A stretch of 51,533 nt of DNA from JALYRV01 sp036675475 (GCA_036675475.1 JAKFEY010000003.1:1-51533), one strand, 5' to 3'; shown: positions 1-9,622, counted from the stretch's first letter. Numbers and translations: made by a program. Notes: generated by a model not told the origin, from the sequence alone.

Positions 1-416
1 ACGATGGCCGACTCGCGCATCGCGGCCTCGCAGGCACGCATGGTGGCAAGCGGCGCCTCGGTGGCGGCACGCATCGCGGTCTGAATGGCGGCCTTGCGGA
101 CGGCCTTTTCCTCGTCGGTGCCCCTGGGGTTCTTGAACGCCGCGGTCACCATGTCGTACGCGCGCGTGTCCTCGTCGACGAGGGCCGCGAGCGTCTGACG
201 CAACTCGCCAAGCTTCGTGCCCGAGGCATCGAGCGCCACGCGCTCGGCGGCGTCGCCCGTCCTCGTCTTCGGCAGCGCCGCCACCATCGCCAGCAGCGAC
301 GCGCCAATAGCGCCCGACAAGGCTGACGCGGACCCGCCGCCAGGCGTGGGCGCGCTCGAGGCGAAGGCGTCGAGCAGTTGCGAGGCCGAAAGGGAGAGCA
401 GGGAAGGCTGTGTCAT
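1..416 (-). CDS. Formimidoyltetrahydrofolate cyclodeaminase-type protein (FTCD_C domain), partial
   Basis: The frame opens at an ATG on the minus strand and runs off the window edge, so only about 138 N-terminal residues are visible. The start region reads MTQPSLLSLSASQLL, then the glycine-rich stretch SSAPTPGGGSASALSGAIGA, which is the characteristic opening of stand-alone cyclodeaminase proteins (FchA-like, or the C-terminal half of FTCD). The family converts 5-formimidoyl-THF to 5,10-methenyl-THF plus ammonia. It begins 5 bp after the hutI stop codon on the same strand, so the pair is probably one transcript linking histidine degradation to the one-carbon pool. The C-terminal part is not visible. 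Confidence 0.85.
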   Translation of the reverse strand, partial: MTQPSLLSLSASQLLDAFASSAPTPGGGSASALSGAIGASLLAMVAALPKTRTGDAAERVALDASGTKLGELRQTLAALVDEDTRAYDMVTAAFKNPRGTDEEKAVRKAAIQTAMRAATEAPLATMRACEAAMRESAI

Positions 417-421
417 AAGCG

Positions 422-1681
422 TTACACGCGCGGGAACGAACCACTGACGAGTGCGCCGCGTTTGACCACGGCGGTGACGGGCGACGCATTGACGCGCAGC
501 AGCTCGGTGGCGTCGCCGCGTACGATGACGAGATCGCCGAGTTTGCCGGGCTCGAGCGAGCCGACTTCCTCTTCGAGGTCCAGGGCCGACGCGGCGTTCA
601 GCGTCGCGCCCGCGAGCGCTTCCTCGAAGGTGAGGTTCATGCCGAAGCACGCAAGCGCCATGGCAAACGGCATGGACGGCGAAAAGCCGCCGCCGGGATT
701 CACGTCGGTGGCCAGCGCCACCGGCACACCCAGCTCGATCATCTGCCGCGCCGGCGCGAAGCGGCCAAGCTTCAGGTAGAAAGCCGCGCAGGGCAGCAGC
801 GTGGCCACCACGCCGGCTTCACGCATGGCGACGATGCCGTTGGTGGTGGCGTGGACGAGATGATCGGCCGACACGGCGCCGGCACGCGCCGCGGCTTCCG
901 ATCCACCTGACGCGCCGAGCTCGTCAGCATGAATGCGCGGCTTCAGCCCATGGCGCATGCCCGCTTCAAGAATGCGCAGGCTCTCGTCGGGCGTGAACAC
1001 GCCCGTTTCGCAGAACACGTCGCACCACGCGGCCAGCGGCGCGCAGGCTGGCAACATCTCATTGATCACGAGCTCGATGTAGTCCGCCTTGCGTCCCCGA
1101 AACTCCACCGGCACCTCGTGCGCGCCCATGAAGGTGGGCACGAGATCGATCGCGTGGTCTTCGTTCAGCACGCGAATGACCTCGAGCATCCGCTTTTCGG
1201 TGACGGTGTCGAGGCCGTAGCCGCTCTTGGCCTCGGCGGTGGTGGTGCCCGACGCCAGCATCTCGTCGAGCCGCGCTTTGGTCTGGTTGGCGAGATCCGC
1301 GGCGCTCGCGCGCCGCGTCGCCTCGACGGTGCCGACGATGCCGCCGCCCTCCAGGGCGATTTCCGCATACGTGGCGCCCGCGAGCCTGCGCTGCAGCTCC
1401 GGCAGCCGGTTGCCGGCGTAGACGACGTGCGTGTGCGGATCGACGAAGCCGGGCACGACCGAGTAGCGCAGGCCGAGATCGATGACTTTCGTCTGCGGCC
1501 CCTTGATGACCTGCGTGTCGATCTCGTACCCGGGGCCGGCAAAGGTCACCCGCCCGTCTTCGATGGCGACAAGGCCATCGTCGATGGCCGCGTGCGCGCC
1601 CTGCGCGGGGCCGACGAGCGGCTCGCGGCCGCCGACGGTCCAGAGCTGGCGGATGTGGGTGAGGAGGAGATCAGCGGCCAC
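422..1681 (-). CDS. hutI: Imidazolonepropionase
   Basis: Hydrolyses 4-imidazolone-5-propanoate to N-formimino-glutamate, the third step of histidine degradation. The 419-residue length is normal. The amidohydrolase metal site is visible: PHTH (H83, H85) after VVPGFVD, the segment IHADELGASGG around residue 250, and the ALATDVNPG aspartate motif around residue 330. The start is GTG, with GGAGG a few bases upstream. It is followed by the cyclodeaminase-type gene, but hutH, hutU and hutG are not in the window. Confidence 0.95.
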   Translation of the reverse strand: MAADLLLTHIRQLWTVGGREPLVGPAQGAHAAIDDGLVAIEDGRVTFAGPGYEIDTQVIKGPQTKVIDLGLRYSVVPGFVDPHTHVVYAGNRLPELQRRLAGATYAEIALEGGGIVGTVEATRRASAADLANQTKARLDEMLASGTTTAEAKSGYGLDTVTEKRMLEVIRVLNEDHAIDLVPTFMGAHEVPVEFRGRKADYIELVINEMLPACAPLAAWCDVFCETGVFTPDESLRILEAGMRHGLKPRIHADELGASGGSEAAARAGAVSADHLVHATTNGIVAMREAGVVATLLPCAAFYLKLGRFAPARQMIELGVPVALATDVNPGGGFSPSMPFAMALACFGMNLTFEEALAGATLNAASALDLEEEVGSLEPGKLGDLVIVRGDATELLRVNASPVTAVVKRGALVSGSFPRV

Positions 1682-1747
1682 GAACCTCCATTATCGTGGA
1701 TTCCCCGATGGTTTGACCAGGGTTCCAAACAGGCGCAGAATGGAAGC

Positions 1748-1984
1748 ATGAAGACCACCATCGATATTCCTGAGGACGAGCTGCGGGATGCCATGCGCTT
1801 TACCAAGGCCCGCACGAAGCGGGAGGCGGTGGTGAAGGTGCTGGAGGACTTCAATCGACGCCGGCGGATGGCGGAGCTCGTCAGATATGCGGGCACCTTC
1901 AGCGACACGTTTCCGACCAACGACCAGATTGAGGACGTGGAGACCACCCGCGACGGGAGGCTGAGTGCCCGTTCTCGTCGATAG
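1748..1984 (+). CDS. VapB-like antitoxin (type II)
   Basis: A 78-residue protein beginning MKTTIDIPEDELRDAMRFT, the ribbon-helix-helix type N-terminus common in VapB antitoxins paired with PIN toxins. The basic helix with KREAVVKVLEDF follows, and the acidic/variable tail is the expected toxin-binding part. The ATG at 1748 was chosen because the conserved MKTTID begins there; a longer upstream frame is only antisense to hutI. The end overlaps the next gene by 20 bp, typical of an antitoxin-toxin pair. Expected role: neutralise VapC and autorepress the operon. Confidence 0.82.
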   Translation: MKTTIDIPEDELRDAMRFTKARTKREAVVKVLEDFNRRRRMAELVRYAGTFSDTFPTNDQIEDVETTRDGRLSARSRR

Positions 1985-2342
1985 CTCCCTCTGGGTCCAT
2001 CAGCTGCGCCGGAGCGGCGACCCCGCGAAGCGCGACCGCGTCAACGCCTTGCTCGAGGCCGGGGAAGCGGCGTGGTGCGCTCCCGTGCGGCTCGAGTTGT
2101 GGCGGGGCGTCACCAACGACGCCGAGCGCCGGACATTACGCCGTTACGAGGCGCTGCTGCCCGATTATGAAATCACCGACGACACGTGGGCACGCGCGAT
2201 CCGGCTGGCCGATCGCGGCCGCGCAAAGGGTGTGACCGCGCCGCTGGCCGACCTGCTCATTCATGCGTGCGCGGCGATCCACGGGTTGGACATCGCTCAC
2301 GACGATGAACACTTCGTGGCCCTGTCAACGCTTGACGTCTAG
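1965..2342 (+). CDS. VapC-like PIN-domain ribonuclease toxin
   Basis: A 125-residue PIN domain with the four acidic metal ligands in place: D6 (VLVDSS), E44 (RLELW), D96 (PLADLLIHA) and D113/D114 (AHDDEHF). It starts at GTG inside the 3' end of the antitoxin gene, preceded by GGGAGG. PIN toxins of this type usually cleave tRNA or rRNA; the target here cannot be told. Its end overlaps the convergent yggU-family gene by 18 bp. The pair is intact, so probably functional. Confidence 0.85.
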   Translation: MPVLVDSSLWVHQLRRSGDPAKRDRVNALLEAGEAAWCAPVRLELWRGVTNDAERRTLRRYEALLPDYEITDDTWARAIRLADRGRAKGVTAPLADLLIHACAAIHGLDIAHDDEHFVALSTLDV

Positions 2343-2573
2343 CAGCCGGTCCTTCACAGCTTCCACAGTCAGTCCCTCTACGCGGATGTGTTTCAGCCGC
2401 GAGGTGTCGCCGCGGAGGATCGTGACGGCGCGTTTCGGGAGGTCGAGGGCGGAAGCGAGGAGCGCGATGACGGCCGCGTTGGCGGCGCTGTCGACGGGCG
2501 GGGCGGTGACTTTGAGAAGCAGCACGCCGTCGCGCCAGCCGGCAATCGCGTTGCGGCTGGCGCGGGGCGTCAC
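2325..2573 (-). CDS. yggU: DUF167 / YggU family protein
   Basis: A small (about 82-residue) member of the YggU/DUF167 family, function unknown. The family pattern VTPRASRN...PPVDSAANAAVIALLA...G.TSRLKHIRV is clear. The listed GTG start sits inside the first conserved beta-strand; the frame stays open upstream (TDARFDIK before VTPRAS), and a CTG overlapping the divIVA stop could be the true start, giving about 90 residues. It is last in the TPR-yggS-divIVA-yggU series on the minus strand. The usual partner yggT is absent. Confidence 0.8.
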   Translation of the reverse strand: MTPRASRNAIAGWRDGVLLLKVTAPPVDSAANAAVIALLASALDLPKRAVTILRGDTSRLKHIRVEGLTVEAVKDRLLDVKR

Positions 2574-2596
2574 CTTGATGTCGAAGCGGGCGTCTG

Positions 2597-3226
2597 TCAG
2601 GTCCGCGCCTCGGCGGCACGCTCCTGCAGGGGCGCGTCAGCTGTTTCGGCGCGCTCCGCCTTGTCAATCCTCTCGGGGCGCGGGCGGTGGAGCAGCAGCT
2701 TGTCGCCGGTCTCGGCCGTGCTCTGCTCGCGCACGAACTCCAGCGCGCGATACAGCGCCTGGATCGACGCCTCGAGCGAGCCTTCGGTGTCGCGGCGGCG
2801 CAGCTGCAGCTCGCTGATGTCGCGCTCGATCGCCTGCAGGCGTCCCTGCGCGCGCTCGAGCAGCAGCGCGGCGCGCTTCTGCGCCTCGTCGACGATCAGC
2901 TTCGCCTCGCGCTGTCCCTGCTCGCGCACCTGCTGCGACAGCTGCTGCGCGGTGACCAGCGTGTCGCGCAGGTTCGCCTCGCGCGAGCGATGCTCGGCCA
3001 GCAGGCCCTCGAGACGCGCCACGTCGCTGCGCAGGCGATCGTTCTCGCGCACGACCAGCTCGTAGTCGTCGGCCGCTTCCGTGAGGAAGGCGACGACTTC
3101 GGTGCGGTCGTATCCGCGCATGCCGGTCTTGAAGCGCTGCTGCCGCACGTCGAGCGGCGTGATGCGCATGCGGCGTTCGAACTGCCCGCGCGTGTCGGGG
3201 TTTGTGTCTTCCATATACCTGCCCAT
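2597..3226 (-). CDS. divIVA: DivIVA domain protein
   Basis: A 209-residue protein with the DivIVA N-terminal membrane-targeting motif (MRITPLDVRQQRFKTGMRGY, then DRTEVVAFL) followed by a long heptad coiled coil (about residues 50-175) and a charged, disordered tail. DivIVA proteins sense negative membrane curvature and organise division or polar growth. The ATG at 3226 has GAGG upstream; an internal ATG at 3169 directly before ITPLD is the start expected from family alignments but lacks a Shine-Dalgarno. It lies between yggS and yggU, as in many conserved division clusters. Confidence 0.88.
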   Translation of the reverse strand: MGRYMEDTNPDTRGQFERRMRITPLDVRQQRFKTGMRGYDRTEVVAFLTEAADDYELVVRENDRLRSDVARLEGLLAEHRSREANLRDTLVTAQQLSQQVREQGQREAKLIVDEAQKRAALLLERAQGRLQAIERDISELQLRRRDTEGSLEASIQALYRALEFVREQSTAETGDKLLLHRPRPERIDKAERAETADAPLQERAAEART

Positions 3227-3280
3227 GAATGACCTCGGGCGGGGAGGAGCTGCGGGGGAGGCGGTAGTGTATCGCAGATC

Positions 3281-3304
3281 GCAGGCCTGAAGGCCTGCGC
3301 TACC
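3281..3304 (-). repeat. GTAG-type REP hairpin at the yggS stop codon
   Basis: GCAGGCCT, GA, AGGCCTGC: a perfect 8-bp stem followed by GCTACC. It has the same architecture as the palindrome at 10821 but a different stem sequence, so the pairing is kept while the bases change. The complement of CTA at 3300-3302 is the yggS TAG stop. It lies in the 73-bp gap between yggS and divIVA. Confidence 0.7.
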
Positions 3305-3986
3305 CCCGTCGGCCGAAGATGGCCGTTCCTACCCGTACGATCGTCGACCCTTCCTCGATGGCCGCTTCGAAGTCGTGGCTCATGCCCATCGACAGTTCGG
3401 CCAGTGACGCCGCCGGCACGCCCGATGCCACCAGGCTGTCGCGCAGCGCGCGCAGCTGACGAAACCAGGGGCGGACGTCTTCAGGGTTATCGGACCACGG
3501 GGGAATCACCATTAGGCCGCGCAGCGTGGCGGCGCGGCAGGCGAGGGCGGCGTCGATGATGGCAGGGATATCGGCAGGCGGCGCGCCGAACTTTGTCGTC
3601 TCGCCGGCGAGATCGGCCTGAATCAGCAGCTCGGGCGCGGTGCCCGCCTCAGCCGCGCCGGCATCGATGCGCTTCACGAGATCGACGCTGTCGACCGAGT
3701 GAATCGCGGAAAACACGGCCGCGGCTTTTTTCGCTTTGTTGGATTGCAGGTGCCCGATGAGGTGCCAGCGAATCTCCGGCCTCCCGATCTCGGCCGCCTT
3801 GCCGAGTCCCTCCTGCACCTTGTTTTCGCCGAAGTCGAGCTGGCCGGCGGCATGCGCTTCGCGCACCGCGTCGGCGGGAAAGGTTTTCGAGACGGCGATG
3901 AGGCGGATGCTGGAGGAGGGACGGCCGGAGCGCTGCGCCGCCGCATCGATGCGGCGGCGCACGTCCTGAAGCTGATCGGCGATCAC
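3300..3986 (-). CDS. yggS: Pyridoxal phosphate homeostasis protein (YggS/PLPBP)
   Basis: A 228-residue PLP-binding TIM-barrel protein that buffers free pyridoxal phosphate and has no known enzymatic activity. The PLP lysine is K34 in IAVSKTFP; FGENKVQE, WHLIGHLQSNK and SMGMSHDFEAAIEEGST are family signatures. Its start overlaps the stop of the upstream TPR gene by 4 bp, showing translational coupling. Its TAG stop codon lies in the GTAG foot of a REP-type palindrome (3281-3304). Confidence 0.95.
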   Translation of the reverse strand: MIADQLQDVRRRIDAAAQRSGRPSSSIRLIAVSKTFPADAVREAHAAGQLDFGENKVQEGLGKAAEIGRPEIRWHLIGHLQSNKAKKAAAVFSAIHSVDSVDLVKRIDAGAAEAGTAPELLIQADLAGETTKFGAPPADIPAIIDAALACRAATLRGLMVIPPWSDNPEDVRPWFRQLRALRDSLVASGVPAASLAELSMGMSHDFEAAIEEGSTIVRVGTAIFGRRG

Positions 3987-4954
3987 TTGATCGACTTGAT
4001 GATCCCTTTGGCCTGCTCGGCGTACTGGCCGGTGGGCGCGAGACTCACGTACTTCTCGAACGCGGCCACCGCCTCGGGCAGCTTGCCCTCGTTGACCAGC
4101 GCCATGCCGAGCCAGTAGTGCGCGTCGGCCATTTTCGGATCCAGCTTGATGGCCTGCTCGAACTGCGCCTTGGCTTCGGGCACCTTGCTCTGGTTCCAGA
4201 AGATGATGCCCTGGTTGTAGACCACCGACGCGCTGGCGCCGCCGGTGGCGGCCCCGCCCAGCTCGTTGGCCTTCTTGCTCATCTCGGCAGCCTGATCGAA
4301 TTTCTTCTGCTGGTTGTAGAGGCTCGCGAGCGCGTTGTAGGCGTCGGCCTGCTTCGGGTCGGCCGCAATCGCCTTCTTGAACGCCGCTTCAGCGCCCGCC
4401 TCGTCGCCCTTCTTCCAGAGCGCCTCGCCGATCTTGGCCTCGCAGATGGCGCAGCCGCCGGTTTCGGTGATGAGCGCGGTCAGCGCGGCGATGCCCTCGT
4501 CGTACTTCTCCGCCTCGATCAGCGCGTTGGCCGCCACGTACTTGTCCTCGAGCGCCTTCCGCATCTCGGCCAGCTTCTTCGCATCATCGGCCGACATCGC
4601 GCCGGTGTTGCCGCCGGGCGCGAGCGTGAAATCGAGCTCGGTGGTCTGGCCCGAATTCACCTTCGTCGTGAGCGTCTGCTTGAGGTCGCCCTTTTCGACG
4701 GTGACTTCGTACGGGCCAAGCTGCAGGCCCACCTGGATGAAGGCGCCCTGACGGTTGGTCTTGGTCTCGGTAATGCGCGTGATGTTGCCCTTGAAGTCGA
4801 AGGTCACCTTCGCGTCGGCAACGGGCTGGCCCTTGTCGTCGAGCACCTTGCCGCGCACCTGCCCGCTCTGGGCAAACGCCGTGGCGGCAATCATCAAGGC
4901 GGCACAGGTGCCGGCCGCGACACGGGCCGCGCGGCGGAATCGATCGGACATCAT
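3983..4954 (-). CDS. Exported carboxypeptidase-regulatory-like / TPR protein
   Basis: A secreted or periplasmic protein of 323 residues. A signal peptide (MMSDRFRR, hydrophobic core AALMIAATAFA) is followed by a carboxypeptidase-regulatory-like beta domain (about 32-115: GQVRGKVLDDKGQPVADAKV) and then several tetratricopeptide repeats (about 135-320). Function is not known; TPRs suggest a protein-protein scaffold. ATG 4954 was chosen because GGAGGA lies just upstream; the longer TTG frame reads through that Shine-Dalgarno. It is first in an operon with yggS, and its promoter probably lies in the inverted repeat shared with the divergent methylase gene. Confidence 0.85.
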   Translation of the reverse strand: MMSDRFRRAARVAAGTCAALMIAATAFAQSGQVRGKVLDDKGQPVADAKVTFDFKGNITRITETKTNRQGAFIQVGLQLGPYEVTVEKGDLKQTLTTKVNSGQTTELDFTLAPGGNTGAMSADDAKKLAEMRKALEDKYVAANALIEAEKYDEGIAALTALITETGGCAICEAKIGEALWKKGDEAGAEAAFKKAIAADPKQADAYNALASLYNQQKKFDQAAEMSKKANELGGAATGGASASVVYNQGIIFWNQSKVPEAKAQFEQAIKLDPKMADAHYWLGMALVNEGKLPEAVAAFEKYVSLAPTGQYAEQAKGIIKSIK

Positions 4955-4991
4955 GGAATCCTCCAAAGAGCTGAACTCGGTCCTTTCAGTT

Positions 4992-5044
4992 TAGCACCCG
5001 GGCCAGCTCAGGCGGATGACCTGCCCCGTCAGAGCCGGGTGCTA
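4992..5044. promoter_or_regulatory. Inverted repeat carrying symmetric divergent -10 boxes (TPR gene / dam)
   Basis: TAGCACCCGG at 4992-5001 and its exact complement CCGGGTGCTA at 5035-5044 face each other across 33 bp. On each strand GGGTGCTA continues into a -10-like hexamer: TACACT (5043-5048) towards the methylase and TAAACT (complement of 4988-4993) towards the TPR gene. This looks like a divergent promoter with a shared dyad. No good -35 is seen on either side, so activator binding to the dyad is possible. Confidence 0.45.
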
Positions 5045-5059
5045 CACTCTCGACTTCTC

Positions 5060-5890
5060 ATGCCGCAGCGCGCCACAACGCCCCGCGTCACCCGCGTCCC
5101 GGCGGCGGGCCCGGCATCGCTCAAACCGCCCCTGAAATGGGCGGGCGGGAAGCGCTGGCAGGTGCCGCATCTGCTGCAGCACTGGAACGGCGAATCGCAC
5201 CGCCGGCTGGTGGAGCCCTTCTGCGGCGGCCTCGCGGTGGCGCTCGTGCTTCAGCCGCGCACCGCGCTGCTCAACGACATCAATCCGCATCTGATCAACT
5301 TCTACAGCTGGCTCAGCCGCGGGCTGGTGACGACGTTGCCGATGGCGAACGCGCGCGCTGTCTATTACACACACCGCCTGCGCTTCAACGAGCTGCTGGC
5401 GGGCGGCGGCGCGCACACGGCCGAAGCCGCCGCGCTGTTCTATTACCTGAATCGCACCGGTTACAACGGGCTGTGCCGCTTCAATCAGCGCGGCGGCTTC
5501 AACGTGCCGTTCGGCCGCTACGATCGCATCAACTACCGCTCAGATTTTCTGGACTACAAAGCGGCTTTCGCGGGGTGGACCTTCAGCAACGCGCACTTCA
5601 GCACGCTTGCGCTCGAGCCCGGCGACTTTGTGTACGCGGATCCACCCTACGACGTGGACTTCCGGCAGTATTCGCGCGACGGCTTTCCGTGGGAGGAGCA
5701 GGTGCGCGCCGCGGAATGGCTCGCGCAGCACCCAGGCCCGGTGATTCTCTCGAACCAGGCGACGCCGCGCATCATCGATCTCTATCGCAGCCTCGGCTAC
5801 AACCTGAAGTTTCTCGACGCGCCCCGCCGCATCAGCTGCACCGGCGATCGCACGCCCGCGCGCGAAGTGCTGGCGCTGCGCAATCTCTGA
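5060..5890 (+). CDS. Dam-type DNA adenine N6-methyltransferase
   Basis: A 276-residue class alpha amino-methyltransferase of the Dam/DpnM group. Visible motifs: PLKWAGGK (24-31, AdoMet-binding motif I region), VEPFCGG (51-57), the target-recognition stretch NRTGYNGLCRFN (131-142) and the catalytic DPPY (194-197). The closest known relatives methylate adenine in GATC, but specificity cannot be read from the sequence with certainty. No restriction nuclease lies nearby, so it looks like an orphan methylase. The start has no Shine-Dalgarno, and a TACACT -10 lies 11 bp upstream, so the mRNA may be leaderless. A much longer open frame upstream is antisense to the TPR gene and was ignored. Confidence 0.88.
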   Translation: MPQRATTPRVTRVPAAGPASLKPPLKWAGGKRWQVPHLLQHWNGESHRRLVEPFCGGLAVALVLQPRTALLNDINPHLINFYSWLSRGLVTTLPMANARAVYYTHRLRFNELLAGGGAHTAEAAALFYYLNRTGYNGLCRFNQRGGFNVPFGRYDRINYRSDFLDYKAAFAGWTFSNAHFSTLALEPGDFVYADPPYDVDFRQYSRDGFPWEEQVRAAEWLAQHPGPVILSNQATPRIIDLYRSLGYNLKFLDAPRRISCTGDRTPAREVLALRNL

Positions 5891-5918
5891 CCGGGTTTAT
5901 TCAACCGGGAAGAATTAC
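5890..5918. repeat. AACCGGG...AGAATTAC repeat between dam and dinG
   Basis: The whole gap between the convergent dam and dinG stop codons is one copy of a short repeat: ACCGGG, a 6-nt variable AT segment, CAACCGGG, then AGAATTAC. The same string, with 24 of about 28 positions identical, forms each arm of the inverted repeat at 36713-36798. The terminal TTA is the dinG stop codon read on the other strand. It can fold through CCGG/CCGG and TT/AA pairs and may act as a weak bidirectional terminator. Confidence 0.6.
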
Positions 5919-7881
5919 GCCGCGAGGAAGCGCTCGACGAGCGCGAGGTCGTGCGTGATGGGCGCGGGCGGGAATGACGCGAGGAAGCGGCGGCCGTAGC
6001 CTTTCGTGCGCAGCCGCGGGTCGAGAATCGCCAGCACGCCGCGGTCCTGCCGCGATCGAATCAGCCGTCCCATCCCCTGCAGCAGCGTGAGCGTCGCCAG
6101 CGGCACCTGATAGTCGTCGAACGGCGATCCGCCCGCCGCGGTGATCGCGTCGAGCCGCGCCGCGGTGATCGGATCGCCAGGCGACGCGAACGGCAGCTTG
6201 TCGATGACGACGCACGAGAGGGCGTCGCCGGGAACGTCCACGCCCTGCCAGAAGCTGGCGGTGGCGAAGAGCACGGCGTGCGGCGTCTGCCGGAAGCTCT
6301 CGAGCAGCGCCGATCGCGGCGCGTCGCCCTGCATCAGCAGCGGCCATTCGGCGTGCGGCGAAATCAGGGTGTAGGCGTTGCGCATCGCCGCGTAGCTCGT
6401 GAAGAGCAGGAACGCGCGCCCCTGCGTGCGCCGCATCAGCGCGAACATCTCGCGCGCGGCCTGATCGCCGTACTCGGGCGATCGCGGATCGGGCATCCTG
6501 CGCGGCAGATAGATGATCGCCTGATCGCGATAGTCGAACTCCGACGGCAGCAGCAGCTCCTCGGCCTCCTGAATGCCGAGCCGGCCGCGCACGTAATCGA
6601 ACTTGCCCTCGACGGCCAGCGTGGCCGACGTCAGCACGCGCGCCTGCGCGCGCTCGAGCAGCAGCGTGCGGACGATGGTCGAGACGTCGATGGGCGCGGC
6701 GCGCAGCGCGGCATGGCGGCCGCGCATTTCGACGAAGAACACGAACGACGGATCGTCGGCATGCGTGAGCAGTGCCGTGTCGCCGCGCGCGTGGTCCGCG
6801 CGGCGGCCAATCGCAAGCAGCTCCTCCGAGGCATCCTTTGCCAGCGCGATGGTCCCCTCGAGCGCTTCGAGCGCCGCCTTCAACGCCACCACATCGTCGG
6901 CAATCGCGGCGGCGTGCTCGTCGTTGAAGCGCACGCGCTCGCTCGAGCCGGGCGCGCCCAGCCGGAACGCCGCGCCGTGCAGCGACGTGAAGAACGCGCG
7001 CGAGGCGTCGCGCAGGCGCTCGCAGTCGCGCGCGAGCGCTGCCAGTTGATCGGCATCGGCGCCCGGCACGGCGGCGGCGCGCTCGGCGTCGCGCGCGATC
7101 GAATCGAAGCGCTCGTGCGTCACGCCGAAGCCGAAATACTGCGTGGCGACGTCCTCGAGCTGGTGCGCCTCGTCGACCACGAGCACCTCGGTTTCCGGAA
7201 TCACTTCCGCGAAGCCGCTCTGGCGCACCGATCCATCCGCGCATAGCAGATGGTGATTGACGATGACGAGCTCGGATTCGGCGGCGCGCTGGCGCATCTT
7301 CGTCACGAAGCAGTCGCCGTACTTCGGGCACTCCGAGCCGAGGCACTGCTCGGTCGTGGCGGTCAGCTCGCTCCACACCGGCGTGTCGTCGGGCAGCTCG
7401 CGGATTTCCGCGCGGTCGCCCGTCTCCGTATCTTCCGCCCACGTCGCGATGATGCGGTAGGCGGCGACGTCCGCCAGCGTCTTGAACGTGCCGGCCTTCG
7501 CGGTGTCGAGCCGGTGCAGGCACACGTAATTCGCGCGCCCCTTCATCACCGTGGCGCGCACAGGCCGGCCGAGCGCGGCCGACACCGCGGGAATGTCTTT
7601 CGAGAGGATCTGCTCCTGCAGCGTCTTGGTGCCGGTGGAGATCAGCACGCGGCGGCCGCTGAGAAGCGCCGGGATCAGATAGGCGATGGTCTTGCCCGTG
7701 CCCGTGCCGGCCTCGACGAGCAGCGTGCCGTTGTTTGAGAGGGTTTCGGCCAGCGCGCCAGCCATGCGGCGCTGGCCTTCGCGCGGCTCGAAGCCCTGAA
7801 GGGCCGACGACAGCGCTCCGCCGTCGGCGAAGACGAGGGCGACGGTCTCACTCAGGCCGCTGCGCCGGCCTTCGGGCTCCG

Positions 7882-9141
<1,260 letters not shown>

Positions 9142-9145
9142 GTCC

Positions 9146-9173
9146 TTGCGGCTTTCGGCTTCAGGCTTTCGGC
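9146..9173 (-). repeat. Period-7 array between rpiB and glyA
   Basis: Read on the minus strand, four 7-bp units follow each other: GCCGAAA, GCCTGAA, GCCGAAA, GCCGCAA. The array begins inside the last codons of rpiB (encoding the KPKA tail) and runs to the glyA Shine-Dalgarno. It shares the 7-bp spacing, though not the exact unit, with arrays at 9623, 30981, 34982 and 48675. Confidence 0.6.
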
Positions 9174-9607
9174 TTGTCTAGTGCGTTGATTTTGTCGACG
9201 CGGCGCTGGTGGCGTCCGCCGGCGAAGGGCGTGTCGAGAAACAGCTCCACCACGCGGCGCGCGGTGTTGGCGTCGGTGGTGCGCTCGCCGAGCGTGAGCA
9301 CGTTGATGTCGTTGTGCTCGCGGCTCAGCCGGGCCGATTCCTCGTCCTGGATGGACGCGGCACGGATGCCGGGCACCTTGTTGGCGGCGATGGCCATGCC
9401 GATGCCGCTGCCGCACGTCAGGATGCCGCGGTCGAACTCGCCCGAGGCCACCTTGCGGGCCACTGTCTCGGCGAAGTCGGGATAGTCCACCGAGTCGGTC
9501 GACAGCGTGCCGACATCCTCGAAATCGACCCCGCGCGCCTTCAGCACCTGCTTGACGTGTTCCTTGAGCGCGACCCCGGCATGATCGGCGCCGATTGCGA
9601 TCCGCAT
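9161..9607 (-). CDS. rpiB: Ribose-5-phosphate isomerase B
   Basis: Interconverts ribose 5-phosphate and ribulose 5-phosphate in the pentose phosphate pathway. 148 residues, the usual RpiB size. The N-terminus MRIAIGADHAG carries D8/H9 and the catalytic cysteine is C65 in LTCGSGIGM; ERTTDANTARRVVELFL is the conserved C-terminal helix. The final residues come from a period-7 repeat. Upstream is a 46-bp gap to the divergent RNA methylase gene. Confidence 0.96.
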   Translation of the reverse strand: MRIAIGADHAGVALKEHVKQVLKARGVDFEDVGTLSTDSVDYPDFAETVARKVASGEFDRGILTCGSGIGMAIAANKVPGIRAASIQDEESARLSREHNDINVLTLGERTTDANTARRVVELFLDTPFAGGRHQRRVDKINALDKPKA

Positions 9608-9622
9608 CGATGAATTCTACAA

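Noticed and set aside
3227..3299. A yggT gene between yggS and divIVA
   Set aside because: The gap is 73 bp and is partly a REP palindrome; no YggT-like hydrophobic frame exists.
4118..5890. A 590-codon plus-strand frame covering the Dam gene and its upstream region
   Set aside because: Its first 314 codons are antisense to the TPR gene, with Arg/Leu-rich low-complexity sequence; only the part from 5060 shows methylase motifs.
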